Assembly (NCBI RefSeq): GCF_016811915.1
Contig: NZ_CP069127.1
Coordinates: 746,001-810,000 of the forward strand
Length of the DNA stretch: 64,000 bases
From: Brevibacillus choshinensis
GTDB lineage: Bacteria; Bacillota; Bacilli; Brevibacillales; Brevibacillaceae
Direction: 5' to 3'
The notes under the pieces were generated by a model. The model was not told the origin of the DNA. It made no database searches and saw only the letters and a program-made list of their open reading frames with translations. How positions within the stretch are numbered: position 1 is the stretch's first letter; every line of letters starts with the position of its first letter. Shown in pieces: positions 26,049 through 35,899 of the stretch. The position numbers and the translations under genes were made by a program.

Positions 26049-27266
26049 ATGGGGTGGAGGGAAATGTCAGGGACGAAGACGCATTACAAAATAGTCATCG
26101 TCGGCGGCGGAAGCGCGGGAATTACGGTTGCTGCCCGTCTCCTGCGGCTATCGCGCGATTTGGTTGGAAATGTTGCCATCATTGATCCTGCAAGGAAACA
26201 CTACTATCAACCATTATGGACGCTAGTGGGCGCTGGTGAATGTACCAAGGAGGCTACGGAACGGGAGGAGGCCTCGGTGATCCCGAAAGGCGCTGCATGG
26301 GTGCAAGATGCCGTCACCGAATTTCGGCCGAACGAGAATGCCATCGTATTGGCGTCGGGAAGCAAATTGAACTATGACTATCTGGTGGTCGCTGCAGGCA
26401 TTCAAATCGATTGGGATAAGGTGAAGGGGCTAAAAGAGAGCATTGGCAAGGAAGGTGTATGCAGCAATTACTCTTACGATTATGTCGAGAGCACGTGGGA
26501 CACCATTCGGAATTTTAAAAGAGGAACGGCGATTTTTACCAACCCGAACACTCCGGTGAAATGCGGCGGGGCTCCCCAGAAAATCATGTATCTGGCGGAC
26601 GATTATTTCCTCAAATCAGGCGTCCGGTCTCAAGCCTCCATCACGTTTGTCTCTGGCGGAGCGACGATATTCGGTGTGAAAAAATACGCGGACGCATTAT
26701 CGCGAGTCATTGAAAGAAAGCAAATAGAGACGCGGTTTAGGCATAACCTGATCGAAATCATCCGTGATAAGAAACAAGCAGTTTTCGAGAACCTCGATAC
26801 GGGCGATCACGTGATCATGCCCTATGACATGCTCCATGCGGTGCCGCCGATGAGCGCCCCCGATATGATTAAAAAAAGTCCGCTTGCCGCAAGCGATGGT
26901 TGGCTCGACGTGGATAAGTGGACGCTGCAGCATAAACGCTTCGGCAACGTATTTGGGATTGGGGATTGCACGAATTTGCCAACATCAAAGACAGGGGCTG
27001 CGATCCGCAAGCAAGGGCCGGTGGTCGTGCAAAATCTTTTATCCTTGATGAGCGGAAAGCCCATTCGCAACCAGTACAAGGGTTATACCTCATGTCCGCT
27101 CGTGACGGGCTACGGAAAATTGATATTAGCTGAGTTTGATTATGAGATGAATCCCCAAGAGTCGTTTCCCTTTGATCAATCCCGTGAAAGGCTAAGCATG
27201 TATCTTCTGAAAAAAGAATTGCTTCCTGTCATGTATTGGCATGGCATGCTCAAAGGCTTCATGTAA
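26049..27266 (+). CDS. sqr: Sulfide:quinone oxidoreductase (FAD-dependent)
   Basis: 405-residue FAD/NAD(P)-binding disulfide reductase-like protein. The dinucleotide fold VIVGGGSAGITVAARL starts near residue 17, and a second FAD contact is GNVFGIGDCTNLPTSKTGAAIRKQ. Cys residues in GVCSNYS and TPVKCGGAPQK fit the redox pair of bacterial SQR, and PLVTGYGKLILAEF is a typical late block. SQR oxidises H2S to persulfide/sulfane sulfur and passes electrons to quinone. The start is uncertain: ATG 26064 is in frame, but GGAGG lies only 3 nt before it. Context supports the function. Confidence 0.85.
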   Translation: MGWREMSGTKTHYKIVIVGGGSAGITVAARLLRLSRDLVGNVAIIDPARKHYYQPLWTLVGAGECTKEATEREEASVIPKGAAWVQDAVTEFRPNENAIVLASGSKLNYDYLVVAAGIQIDWDKVKGLKESIGKEGVCSNYSYDYVESTWDTIRNFKRGTAIFTNPNTPVKCGGAPQKIMYLADDYFLKSGVRSQASITFVSGGATIFGVKKYADALSRVIERKQIETRFRHNLIEIIRDKKQAVFENLDTGDHVIMPYDMLHAVPPMSAPDMIKKSPLAASDGWLDVDKWTLQHKRFGNVFGIGDCTNLPTSKTGAAIRKQGPVVVQNLLSLMSGKPIRNQYKGYTSCPLVTGYGKLILAEFDYEMNPQESFPFDQSRERLSMYLLKKELLPVMYWHGMLKGFM

Positions 27267-27290
27267 ACGGAGAGTGTGGGAGGTTGACGT

Positions 27291-28706
27291 ATGTTACTCA
27301 AATATTTCTATGATGAAAAATTGGCTGCGGCGTCCTACCTGGTGGGATGCCAGGCGACCGGTGAGGCGATCGTGATTGATCCGGCGCGCGATATCGAAAA
27401 GTATGCCAAAGCGGCGAAAGTCAACGGGGTAAAGATAGTCGGCGTGACGGAAACGCATATTCATGCGGATTATGTCTCCGGCGCAAGGGAGATTGCTTCG
27501 AGACTCGGAGCTGTTTTGTATTTGTCCAATGAAGGGGGGCCCGATTGGAGTTACCAATACGCAAGCGAGTACAAACACCGTTTCCTCCAAGACGGGGACA
27601 CATTCAACATTGGCAACCTGACATTCGAAGTGCTCCATACACCGGGACATACGCCAGAGCATATCTCCCTGCTCTTGACGGATGGAGGCTCGCCGGCGAA
27701 AGGACCGATCGGAATTTTTACAGGCGACTTCGTGTTTGTCGGAGACGTTGGACGTCCGGACCTTCTGGAGAAAACGGCAAACGTGAGCGGCTCCACCGAA
27801 GTGATGGCACGTAACATGTTTCGCTCTTTATCACGCTTCAAAAAGCTTCCAGACTATCTTCAAGTCTGGCCTGCGCATGGGGCAGGCAGTGCGTGCGGCA
27901 AGGCCATAGGGGCAGTCCAGTCAAGCACTGTCGGTTATGAAAAGCGTACGAATTGGGCGTTGCAGCATGAGGATGAGGATGATTTTATTCAGAGCTTGCT
28001 GGAAGGGCAGCCGGAGCCGCCCACATATTTCTCGAGGATGAAGCAAGTGAACAAGGAAGGGGCACGGCTGCTGCGAGAGATTCATGCGCCGCTTCACTTG
28101 GATGGCTCTATAGACATAGTCGAAACGTGGGTGGACCAAGGCTTGGTAGTGGACACTCGACCAGCAAAAGTCTTCGCCCAGAAACATGTACAGGGAGTAA
28201 TCAATATTCCATACGACAAGTCATTTGTCACGTGGGCGGGATGGCTGCTGAATGATGATCGACCGATTTACCTATTGGCCGAAAAGCAGTCGGTTCCGGA
28301 TATCTTGCTGGATTTGCAGTCTATCGGAATGGATCACGTGGCTTCCACGATGGACTTGACTGTCTTCGATCTCCATGGCGACTCGAGGTTTGGGAAATAT
28401 GAAGAAGCGACACCTGAGGAGGTGGGGGATGCGGTGCAAACAGGACAACTGCATGTGCTTGATGTCCGTTATGAAAAAGAACGGGCGGAAGGGTACATCC
28501 CCGGGGCAGCACCTATCATGCTCGGTTTTTTGCCGCAGAGACTTCGGGAATTACCGCGCGACAAACCGATCCTGGTCCAATGCAAAACAGGTAAAAGATC
28601 AGCCATCGGCGTGAGTCTCCTGCAAGCGAACGGGTTTAAGCATGTACAGAATCTGATCGGCGGTTATGACGAGTGGGTCAAACAAGGACTTCCGATCGTC
28701 AAGTGA
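27291..28706 (+). CDS. cstB: MBL-fold persulfide dioxygenase-rhodanese fusion (CstB-like)
   Basis: 471 residues: metallo-beta-lactamase fold (1-250) with iron ligands in THIHADY (55-61) and HTPGHTPEH, then two rhodanese domains. The first, about 265-360, has no active-site Cys. The second keeps Cys431 in VQCKTGKRS. CstB-type enzymes convert low-molecular-weight persulfides to thiosulfate or sulfite. GGGAGG is 7 nt before ATG. It lies 24 nt after sqr, so sulfide would be oxidised by SQR, processed here and exported by the TauE-like protein. A terminator shared with uppP follows. Confidence 0.9.
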   Translation: MLLKYFYDEKLAAASYLVGCQATGEAIVIDPARDIEKYAKAAKVNGVKIVGVTETHIHADYVSGAREIASRLGAVLYLSNEGGPDWSYQYASEYKHRFLQDGDTFNIGNLTFEVLHTPGHTPEHISLLLTDGGSPAKGPIGIFTGDFVFVGDVGRPDLLEKTANVSGSTEVMARNMFRSLSRFKKLPDYLQVWPAHGAGSACGKAIGAVQSSTVGYEKRTNWALQHEDEDDFIQSLLEGQPEPPTYFSRMKQVNKEGARLLREIHAPLHLDGSIDIVETWVDQGLVVDTRPAKVFAQKHVQGVINIPYDKSFVTWAGWLLNDDRPIYLLAEKQSVPDILLDLQSIGMDHVASTMDLTVFDLHGDSRFGKYEEATPEEVGDAVQTGQLHVLDVRYEKERAEGYIPGAAPIMLGFLPQRLRELPRDKPILVQCKTGKRSAIGVSLLQANGFKHVQNLIGGYDEWVKQGLPIVK

Positions 28707-28773
28707 GTAGGGATAAGGAACCGATCTCCTGACAGATACTCTCTGGAATAAGCGTAGAGATTCCCTAGTAACA

Positions 28774-28814
28774 AAAAAGCTGCCCCCATCGAAGAAATGG
28801 GAAGGCAGCTTTTC
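28774..28814. terminator. Bidirectional terminator between cstB and uppP
   Basis: AAAAGCTGCC and GGCAGCTTTT with an inner CCCAT/ATGGG pairing. Both strands end in T-rich runs, and the flanking genes converge. Confidence 0.85.
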
Positions 28815-28827
28815 GTTTGGTGATGGC

Positions 28828-29658
28828 TTACATGAAGACAAAGAAGATGATCGCAGCCAGCACGATGCGGTACAAGGCGAACGGAACCAGCTTGATCTTG
28901 TTGATCAGCTGGAGGAAGAAGCGAATGGCCAGCAGGGCAAAAATGAAGGCACTGATGAATCCCACGATGAAAAAGGGGAGTGTATCAGCCGTGATGTACT
29001 GCCAGTGCTTCAATAGTGACAGGAAGCTGGCGCCTGCCATGACAGGAACCGCCATGATAAAGGTAAAGTCGGAGGCTGCACGGTGACTGAGGCCGAGCAG
29101 CACGCCTCCTGAAATGGTAGAACCCGAGCGGGAAAAACCCGGCCAAAGGGCAATACATTGAAACAGGCCGATGATGAGAGCTTGCTTGTACGTGATCTGG
29201 TCGACGCTCGCAGCTTTTGGCTTGCCTGGACGGAACCAGTCTGCGGCAATCATCAGAAGCGCTCCTGCTACCAGTCCAATCAGCACGGTGTTGATCGAGA
29301 ACAGATACTCATCGATGTAATCATTAAACAGCAAACCCAGTACGGCAGCCGGCAATAGACCAACAAAGACCTGCGACAAACGGAGCTTGTGTCCGGGGCC
29401 GTTTCCATCCGGAGACATTTTTTTCAGACCGAGAAGGCTGAGAAAGCGATCCTTAAAGACGATGACGGCAGCTAAAATCGAGCCGAGCTGGATGACCACC
29501 TTGAAGGTGTTCGCAACTTCAGGCGAAAACAGGGCCTTTGAGTGCAATAGGGTATCATCGACGATAATCATGTGCCCAGTTGAAGAGACAGGCGCAAATT
29601 CCGTGAGACCTTCTACGAGTCCCAACACAAACGCCACGAAGATTTGCCAAAGATCCAT
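28828..29658 (-). CDS. uppP: Undecaprenyl-diphosphatase UppP (BacA)
   Basis: 276-residue membrane phosphatase that recycles undecaprenyl pyrophosphate for cell-wall synthesis and gives bacitracin tolerance. It carries LVEGLTEFAPVSSTGH (14-29) and WPGFSRSGSTISGGVLLGL, the two active-site motifs of the BacA family. AAAGGTGAG precedes the ATG. Monocistronic. The 250 bp upstream, to 29909, hold no gene that I can support. Confidence 0.93.
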   Translation of the reverse strand: MDLWQIFVAFVLGLVEGLTEFAPVSSTGHMIIVDDTLLHSKALFSPEVANTFKVVIQLGSILAAVIVFKDRFLSLLGLKKMSPDGNGPGHKLRLSQVFVGLLPAAVLGLLFNDYIDEYLFSINTVLIGLVAGALLMIAADWFRPGKPKAASVDQITYKQALIIGLFQCIALWPGFSRSGSTISGGVLLGLSHRAASDFTFIMAVPVMAGASFLSLLKHWQYITADTLPFFIVGFISAFIFALLAIRFFLQLINKIKLVPFALYRIVLAAIIFFVFM

Positions 29659-29909
29659 GGTTACTCACCTTTCCAAAAACGCCCCTCTAGTTTGGGCGCA
29701 TGTTTTTATAGGAGTTGTCCCTCATACACTGTAATACAAAAGCCGTGAAATAGTAAGCCTTTCCTTGATCAACCAAATGACCAAGAGAAGATACGTATGA
29801 CGTTATCCAAATGGTACAGGACATCCGAAAAAAGATATCGGAAAATATCCTGCTCAGGGTATGATGATAGCAGGCAAGACCCCTACTATGAACAAAAGGA
29901 GAATCGCAT

Positions 29910-30236
29910 ATGCCACAATTAATCGTACGAGGCATCAAACCAGAAAAATTGGCAACAGTCAGTGAGCCGCTCCTTGAGGAATTGGCCGTTCTCTGCGGCT
30001 GCGGCACGGATAATTTTACGATCGAGTGTTTACATACGACAGGTGTTTTTGGAGGAGGGGTGGTAGAATCCTTTCCTTTCGTAGAAGTGGCATGGTTCGA
30101 GCGGGGACAGGAGACGCGAGACAAGTTTGCGGAAATCGTCACACGGCACGTCCTGTCACTCGACATCCCAGAAGTGGAAATGGCCTTTATTGCCTACCAA
30201 AAGGAAAGCTACTACGCGAATGGAAAACATTTTTAG
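29910..30236 (+). CDS. DUF1904-like small protein
   Basis: 108-residue cytoplasmic protein beginning MPQLIVRGIKPEKLATVSE. The Met-Pro start, small size and alternating strand-helix pattern resemble the DUF1904 family of the tautomerase-like fold; the function is unknown. AAAGGAGA precedes ATG 29910. It stands alone and is followed by a very strong terminator. The family name comes from memory of its opening motif, so it is moderately certain. Confidence 0.65.
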   Translation: MPQLIVRGIKPEKLATVSEPLLEELAVLCGCGTDNFTIECLHTTGVFGGGVVESFPFVEVAWFERGQETRDKFAEIVTRHVLSLDIPEVEMAFIAYQKESYYANGKHF

Positions 30237-30293
30237 ACAGATTTCCCGGGAAAGATTTTTCGGTTTCGACAGGCTTGTTCGATCTACAGAAGT

Positions 30294-30338
30294 AAGGCAG
30301 TCCAAAACAGGAAGCAACTGTTTTGGACTGCCTTTTTT
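30294..30338 (+). terminator. Strong intrinsic terminator
   Basis: A 17-bp perfect stem: AAGGCAGTCCAAAACAG (30294-30310) with CTGTTTTGGACTGCCTT, a 7-nt loop and a following T run. Confidence 0.95.
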
Positions 30339-30367
30339 GAGCGCTTAATAAACCCCCATTTCGATTC

Positions 30368-31675
30368 TTACAGGAGACGAGCGATGTTCTCCAAGGAAAG
30401 CTCGGCGGATTGAATCGTGTTGCGGAAAGCCCCTTTCGATGTCTCGCCCAGGTGATATTCGTGCAGGGCGTCGGTGTCTTTCAGCATATTTCCAGTCAAG
30501 ATGCAGACGGCGGTTTCGTCCTTGTCGATGATTTGCTGGGAAACGAGCTTGCGCAGGCCGGCCACCGTTGCAGCAGAAGCAGGCTCACAGCCGATCCCGC
30601 TCTTGTCCACCAAGGCTTTGGCATCCAGGATTTCCTGGTCGGTGACGGAGCATGTCACGCCTCGTGTCTCCTCAAGTGTGCGCAACGCTTTTTTCCAGCT
30701 GGGCGGATTGCCGATGTTGAGAGCCGAAGCTCGTGTGTAGGGATGAGGCTCTGGGATGAGCTGGGTGCGCCCTTTCGACACCATCTGGTGAAATGGACTG
30801 GCACCTTCCGCCTGGACGAGGGCGACACGGGGAACCTTTTCGATAAAACCGAGAGTCTTCAGATCCTGGAGTCCTTTTCCCAGTGCCGTCACATTGCTCA
30901 ACGCACCGCCGGGAATCACCACCCAATCAGGCAGATTCCAGTTCAGATACTGGGCAATTTCATACACGATGCTCTTTTGCCCTTCTATGCGGAACGGGTT
31001 GATCGAGTTGCAGATGTAGAGGCCGAGCTCCTTGCTGTGCTGCTCGTAGAAGCGGATGCCGTCGTCATAGGTACCGTCAAAGCTGATGACCCTGGCCCCG
31101 TAAGCAAGTGTCTGCAGTACTTTGTTCAGAGAGATGTTTTTGTTCGGGACGAATACATACGATTCGCCCTGTGCCATGCTGGCGTACATGGCCAGAGAAG
31201 AGGAAGTGTTGCCTGTGGACGTGCAGGTAAAGCGCTTGTAGCCGAGGGAGCGCCCGTGGGAGACAGCGACAGTCATCCCGTTGTCTTTAAAAGAGCCGCT
31301 TGGATTTTCACTTTGCGCTTTCAGCAGGACTTTACGATTCCCGGTGTATGACTGAAGCAGCTCAGAGGAGTACAGGCCGGTATTGCCCTCGTATTTGGTC
31401 GTAATGAACTCTTCCGCGAGCTCGGGAAAGATCAGCTCCTTGTAGCGCCACACTCCGCTGGCATAGGGAGTCATGCGTTCTGACAGGCGATCGTGAAAGA
31501 CGCGCTTCAACTGTTCCGCGTCCAGATGCTTGGTGTCGTGGACAATGTCAAACAAGCCGCCGCACACGCATTGATAGTCAAAGGATTCAGCAGGGTATTC
31601 CTTGTTGCAATCGACACAAACCAATTTCATCAGCCATGAGATCCAGCCATCCTGGGGATGAGTGGCTCTCTCCAC
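30368..31675 (-). CDS. thrC: Threonine synthase
   Basis: 435-residue PLP enzyme that converts O-phosphohomoserine to threonine. The N-terminus has a zinc-ribbon-like set of Cys (20, 23, 36, 38), and the PLP Lys130 lies in NPSGSFKDNGM. ITTKYEGNTGLY and FVPNKNISLNKV are family blocks. The start is unclear. GTG 31675 has only a weak purine stretch before it, and an in-frame ATG at 31630 (giving MKLVCVDC) has no clear site either. No T-box leader is visible upstream. Not linked to hom or thrB in this window. Confidence 0.9.
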   Translation of the reverse strand: MERATHPQDGWISWLMKLVCVDCNKEYPAESFDYQCVCGGLFDIVHDTKHLDAEQLKRVFHDRLSERMTPYASGVWRYKELIFPELAEEFITTKYEGNTGLYSSELLQSYTGNRKVLLKAQSENPSGSFKDNGMTVAVSHGRSLGYKRFTCTSTGNTSSSLAMYASMAQGESYVFVPNKNISLNKVLQTLAYGARVISFDGTYDDGIRFYEQHSKELGLYICNSINPFRIEGQKSIVYEIAQYLNWNLPDWVVIPGGALSNVTALGKGLQDLKTLGFIEKVPRVALVQAEGASPFHQMVSKGRTQLIPEPHPYTRASALNIGNPPSWKKALRTLEETRGVTCSVTDQEILDAKALVDKSGIGCEPASAATVAGLRKLVSQQIIDKDETAVCILTGNMLKDTDALHEYHLGETSKGAFRNTIQSAELSLENIARLL

Positions 31676-31786
31676 CTCTTTTCTATGTATTTTGTTGGCG
31701 TAAAAAGAAACCGACTTATGCCCTATATAGTAGCGGGAGGATGTTGGGATGTAAATGCGAAATATTCTTGAAAAAGATCGGGCTCA

Positions 31787-31828
31787 ATAAAAAACAGGAA
31801 GGAGCATGAAGCTGCTCGATCCTGTTTG
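31787..31828 (-). terminator. Terminator after the rluF-like gene
   Basis: On the minus strand AAACAGGA pairs with TCCTGTTT, with an inner AGC/GCT pairing, followed by more T. Confidence 0.7.
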
Positions 31829-31830
31829 GG

Positions 31831-32517
31831 TTACAGATTCTTATTCAATTCCACCAGCTCTTGCTGGGTCAGGTCGCGCCATTGTCCGATCTTGAGATTG
31901 TCCAGCTGGATGTTCATGATCCTTACCCGTTTGAGCTGGCGCACCTGATAGCCGAACGCCTGGCACATGCGTCTGATCTGGCGGTTGAGGCCTTGGGTGA
32001 GGATGATTTTGAAGACACGGTCGCCGATTTTGGTGACCTTGCAAGGCTTGGTGACGGTACCGAGGATTCGGACGCCTCCGGACATCCCCTGCACGAACTC
32101 TGGCGTGATGGGCTTGTCGACGGTGACGATGTACTCTTTTTCGTGGTTGTTCTCTGCCCTCAGGATTTTGTTGACGATATCCCCGTCATTGGTGAGCAGG
32201 ATCAACCCCTGGGAATCTTTATCCAGTCTGCCGATGGGGAAGATACGCTCGGGGTGATTGACGAAATCGACGATATTCCCTTTGACATGAAGTTCGGTCG
32301 TGCAGGTGATCCCCACAGGCTTGTTGAGCGCGATGTAGACTGCTTTTTTCTTGGCTCCGACAGGTTGTCCATCGATGCGTACATCGTCGCCCGGTGCTAC
32401 GGTGCTGCCCAGCTCGGCCAGCTTGCCATTGATCGTCACCCGCCTGGCTTCGATGAGCTTGTCGGACTCTCTGCGCGAGCAAAAGCCGGTTTCGCTTATG
32501 TACTTATTGATTCGCAT
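31831..32517 (-). CDS. rluF: Pseudouridine synthase, RsuA/RluB/RluF family
   Basis: 228-residue enzyme that isomerises a uridine in rRNA. An N-terminal S4 RNA-binding domain ([20 protein letters not shown]) is followed by the catalytic motif [17 protein letters not shown] with Asp99, and the late block [17 protein letters not shown]. The sequence is closest by eye to RluF. ATG 32517 has AAGGAA 8 nt upstream; the reading frame extends further, but those residues show no family similarity. It lies 13 nt after the MOSC gene and is probably co-transcribed. Confidence 0.88.
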   Translation of the reverse strand: MRINKYISETGFCSRRESDKLIEARRVTINGKLAELGSTVAPGDDVRIDGQPVGAKKKAVYIALNKPVGITCTTELHVKGNIVDFVNHPERIFPIGRLDKDSQGLILLTNDGDIVNKILRAENNHEKEYIVTVDKPITPEFVQGMSGGVRILGTVTKPCKVTKIGDRVFKIILTQGLNRQIRRMCQAFGYQVRQLKRVRIMNIQLDNLKIGQWRDLTQQELVELNKNL

Positions 32518-32530
32518 GCAACTGTTCCTT

Positions 32531-33178
32531 TCATAGCTTCTGCTGTTTTTCGAGCAGCTTATTGCGCCAGGGCAGGGCGAGCTCCTCCACTTCGAGCATC
32601 CGCGCCAGCGCCTTTGGGTCTGGAGCTGTCTCGTGGAAGTACAAGTGGTGAATCGATGCGACACTCACCTGCAAGGGATGGGCGGACAGCTGGATGATAG
32701 GGGAATCCGACTTGATCGTTCCTTCCTGCAAGACACGGAAAAAGTACCCGGTGTACCCGGTCGCGATGATGTGTTTTAACAGCTGGTTGTTGTTATTGCG
32801 TTTATTAATCGTGGCACAAGGATATCGACCTTGTGTGACTTGCAGAATCGCTTCCCCGAACTGATAGACATCCCCGATGCACACCTGATCTTCACGCATA
32901 TTTTCGGCAGTCACATTTTCACCGAATGCCGATTTTTCCAATGGTAGATCGAGTTCCTTCTCCCAATGGGCATAATGTTCAAAAGGATAGAGGCAGACGA
33001 CACGGTCTGGGCCGCCGTGATACGCATGATTGGCCACATCGTCCTCTGCGATTTGATGAGCGTGGACATGCAGCTCGTCCGTTTGCTCCTTCCATATGCC
33101 GGAGCGAAATTCTTGTCCGTTGTATAGCTTGTTCTTGGGCAATCCTTTGCTCACGTATACGATTTTTCTGTCTGACAT
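32531..33178 (-). CDS. MOSC domain protein (YiiM-like)
   Basis: 215-residue MOSC-domain protein of the YiiM type, a fold used to handle sulfur or molybdenum-cofactor substrates, some members reducing N-hydroxylated bases. Motifs: [32 protein letters not shown] and [12 protein letters not shown] with the conserved Cys. The start at 33178 ([10 protein letters not shown]) is favoured over two upstream ATG codons because GGGAGTGA lies just before it. Divergent from pncB, followed by the rluF-like gene. Confidence 0.82.
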   Translation of the reverse strand: MSDRKIVYVSKGLPKNKLYNGQEFRSGIWKEQTDELHVHAHQIAEDDVANHAYHGGPDRVVCLYPFEHYAHWEKELDLPLEKSAFGENVTAENMREDQVCIGDVYQFGEAILQVTQGRYPCATINKRNNNNQLLKHIIATGYTGYFFRVLQEGTIKSDSPIIQLSAHPLQVSVASIHHLYFHETAPDPKALARMLEVEELALPWRNKLLEKQQKL

Positions 33179-33309
33179 TTCATTCACTCCCAACATCTGC
33201 ACTCCCTTCATACTATAACAAATCCCCATCCGCTACCACTGTGCACAGGGACATCCTCTGGCAACTCTGGTATGATGGTGAAAAGGAAGATACAGGAGGC
33301 TTATGTCCC

Positions 33310-34758
33310 ATGCAATCGTCGGGTGTGGTACTGCACACAGATAAATATCAGATTAACATGATGTATGCCCATTGGATCAATGGCACGCACAATCGGAAAG
33401 TGGCGTTTGAGGCTTATTTCCGAAAGCTGCCTTTTGGCAATGGCTATGCCGTATCGGCCGGGCTGGAGCGGATCGTCGCGTACATACAGAACCTGCGTTT
33501 TGAAGAGAGCGATCTCGTCTATCTGAGTGAGCAGGAGGAGAACTACGACCCTGCTTTTCTGGAGGAACTGCGGAGTCTGCAGTTTACGGGGACGCTGTAC
33601 TCGGTAAAGGAAGGCACGCTGGTATTTCCGAATGAACCGCTGATCCGCGTCGAAGGCCGGATGATGGAGGCGCAGCTGGTGGAAACTGCTCTGCTGAACT
33701 ACATGAACTATCAGACTCTGATCGCGACCAAGGCTTCCCGCATTAAAAATGTGGCGGGCTCCGACGTTCTGATGGAATTCGGAACCCGGCGCGCACAGGA
33801 AGCAGACGCAGCGCTGTGGGGGACGAGAGCGGCTTATGTAGGCGGCTTCGACGCTACCTCCAACATGCTGGCAGGCAAAATGTTCAACATCCCGACAAAA
33901 GGGACGCACGCCCATTCCTGGGTGCAGAGCTTTGATAGCGAGGAAGAGGCATTCGAGCGTTTTGCCCAGGCGCTGCCAGGCCAGGTAACTCTTCTCGTAG
34001 ATACGTACGATACGCTCAGCAGCGGAGTCCCTCATGCGATCGCACTGGGCAAAAAGCTGGAAGCGGAAGGGAAACAGCTGTCCGCAGTCAGACTGGATAG
34101 CGGTGATCTGGCTTACCTGTCGATCAAGACGCGGGAGATGCTGGACAAAGCGGGGCTGAATTACGTCAAGATCGTCGCATCCAACGACCTCGATGAGCAT
34201 ACGATCATGAACCTCAAGGTGCAGGGTGCGAAAGTGGACAGCTGGGGTGTCGGCACGCAGCTGATTACGGCGGCTGATCAACCGACTCTGGGCGGTGTCT
34301 ACAAGCTGGTAGCGAGAGAGGGAGCGAATGGCGAATATTTGCCGACGATCAAAATCTCGGGCAATCCGGAGAAAGTGACGAATCCCGGAATCAAGGATAT
34401 GTATCGTCTGATCGATCCGGAGACGAACAAGGCCATCGCTGACTACCTCTGTTTCCCGCATGAGGAACTGGTGTCGACGGGAGCTCCCCTGCACCTCTTC
34501 AATCCGAGCCATCCGTATCTGAACAAGCAGCTGAAAAAGTACAAAGCGGAAGCGCTTCTCGTCCCGGTCTTTCTCGATGGCGAGCTCGTGTACGACTTGC
34601 CGTCTCTGGAAGAGATTCGCGCCTATCACCGCGAGCAGCTGAATCTGTTCTGGCCGGAGTACTTGCGGATGCTCAATCCGGAGCATTACCGCCTGTATAT
34701 GAGCGACGAGGTCTGGGAGACGAAGAATCGTTTGATGAAAGAACACATGCAAAAATAA
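33310..34758 (+). CDS. pncB: Nicotinate phosphoribosyltransferase
   Basis: 482-residue NAD salvage enzyme that makes nicotinate mononucleotide from nicotinate and PRPP with ATP. It opens with LHTDKYQINMMYAHW and has EFGTRRAQEADAALWG, KGTHAHSWVQSF (the usual phosphorylated His region) and VRLDSGDLAYLS. ATG 33310 with AGGAGG about 10 nt upstream gives the canonical length; the frame continues upstream through the divergent MOSC gene but is not homologous there. Confidence 0.92.
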   Translation: MQSSGVVLHTDKYQINMMYAHWINGTHNRKVAFEAYFRKLPFGNGYAVSAGLERIVAYIQNLRFEESDLVYLSEQEENYDPAFLEELRSLQFTGTLYSVKEGTLVFPNEPLIRVEGRMMEAQLVETALLNYMNYQTLIATKASRIKNVAGSDVLMEFGTRRAQEADAALWGTRAAYVGGFDATSNMLAGKMFNIPTKGTHAHSWVQSFDSEEEAFERFAQALPGQVTLLVDTYDTLSSGVPHAIALGKKLEAEGKQLSAVRLDSGDLAYLSIKTREMLDKAGLNYVKIVASNDLDEHTIMNLKVQGAKVDSWGVGTQLITAADQPTLGGVYKLVAREGANGEYLPTIKISGNPEKVTNPGIKDMYRLIDPETNKAIADYLCFPHEELVSTGAPLHLFNPSHPYLNKQLKKYKAEALLVPVFLDGELVYDLPSLEEIRAYHREQLNLFWPEYLRMLNPEHYRLYMSDEVWETKNRLMKEHMQK

Positions 34759-34775
34759 GGAAACAGGCAGCGTTC

Positions 34776-34817
34776 AAAAGCAGGCACAATCCCTGTGGAT
34801 GGGCGTTGCTTTTTTTA
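34776..34817 (+). terminator. Intrinsic terminator of pncB
   Basis: AAAAGCA pairs with TGCTTTT, with an inner ATCC/GGAT pairing, then a T run. Confidence 0.65.
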
Positions 34818-34920
34818 TTTTCACCGATTATCCTAGCAGGTAGGAATGTATCTTTGTCGAATTAGTCGGATTATTATTTTTCTGCCTGTTTTTTTGCAAA
34901 GGAAGGGAAGGGGGATACAC

Positions 34921-35838
34921 ATGCCAATCAAATTGCCTGACGAGCTGCCAGCAACGGAAATACTGGCTGGGGAAAACATTTTCGTGATGAAGGAGAGCAG
35001 AGCCTTCACGCAGGACATCCGGCCGCTGCGCATCGTCATTTTAAACCTGATGCCAGTCAAGGAAACGACTGAAACCCAGTTGCTCCGTCTCCTGGGGAAC
35101 ACACCGTTGCAGGTGGAAATCGTGCTGCTTCACATGTCCACTCACACCTCTAAAAACACATCGGAAGAGCATTTGTCGATGTTCTATAAAACGTTTGAGG
35201 AAATCAAGCATGAGCGCTTTGACGGAATGGTGATCACCGGAGCGCCCGTTGAACAGCTTGAATTTGAGGAAGTGACATACTGGAAGGAGCTGCAGGAAAT
35301 TCTCGATTGGAAGATGACGAATGTCACCTCCACGCTCCACATTTGCTGGGGAGCGCAAGCGGGGCTGTATCATCACTTTGGAGTTCCCAAGCATCCGCTG
35401 CCGGAAAAGATCTTCGGAATATTCCCGCACACGCTGAACAAGCAGAATGTAAAGCTGTTCCGCGGGTTTGACAACTACTTTCACATCCCGCACTCCCGTC
35501 ATACGGAAAATCGCCGGGAGGACATCGAGAAAGTGCCGGAGCTGGAGATCTTGTCAGAATCCGAGGAGTCGGGCATTTACGTCGTGGCGACCAAGGACGA
35601 ACGGCAAATTTTCGTGACAGGGCACTCCGAGTACGATCCCACGACCTTGCAGGACGAGTACCAGCGCGACGTGGGCAAGGGGCTGGATATCGCGGTTCCG
35701 CGAAATTACTATCCCAAAGATGATCCGAACCGCGAGCCGATCGTCACCTGGCGCGCGCACGCAAACCTGATGTTCTCCAACTGGCTGAACTACTACGTCT
35801 ACCAGGAAACGCCATACGATTTGAACAATGGCAAGTAA
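34921..35838 (+). CDS. metA: Homoserine O-acetyltransferase (MetA family)
   Basis: 305-residue MetA-fold enzyme of methionine synthesis. The catalytic residues are at their standard positions: Cys142 in HICWGAQAG, His235 and Glu237 in TGHSEYD. Residue 111 is Glu ([11 protein letters not shown]). Work on MetA enzymes has shown that Glu here selects acetyl-CoA and Gly selects succinyl-CoA, so acetyl transfer is predicted despite the common name homoserine O-succinyltransferase. AAGGAAGGGAAGGGGG precedes ATG 34921. No SAM riboswitch is visible in the 160 bp upstream. Confidence 0.92.
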   Translation: MPIKLPDELPATEILAGENIFVMKESRAFTQDIRPLRIVILNLMPVKETTETQLLRLLGNTPLQVEIVLLHMSTHTSKNTSEEHLSMFYKTFEEIKHERFDGMVITGAPVEQLEFEEVTYWKELQEILDWKMTNVTSTLHICWGAQAGLYHHFGVPKHPLPEKIFGIFPHTLNKQNVKLFRGFDNYFHIPHSRHTENRREDIEKVPELEILSESEESGIYVVATKDERQIFVTGHSEYDPTTLQDEYQRDVGKGLDIAVPRNYYPKDDPNREPIVTWRAHANLMFSNWLNYYVYQETPYDLNNGK

Positions 35839-35851
35839 GAACAAAAAAGCG

Positions 35852-35880
35852 ACCATCCGAGCCGATCGGATGGTTTTTTT
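35852..35880 (+). terminator. Intrinsic terminator of metA
   Basis: ACCATCCGA and TCGGATGGT form a 9-bp perfect stem with a 4-nt loop, followed by seven further T. It separates metA from the peptidase gene. Confidence 0.9.
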
Positions 35881-35899
35881 ACAGAGAAGGAGGGAAAAC

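Noticed and set aside
31676..31800. T-box or threonine attenuator upstream of thrC
   Set aside because: No T-box conserved sequence, leader peptide rich in Thr/Ile or terminator-antiterminator pair could be found.
34759..34920. SAM riboswitch or T-box ahead of metA
   Set aside because: Only the pncB terminator and a short AT-rich stretch are present, too short for these leaders.
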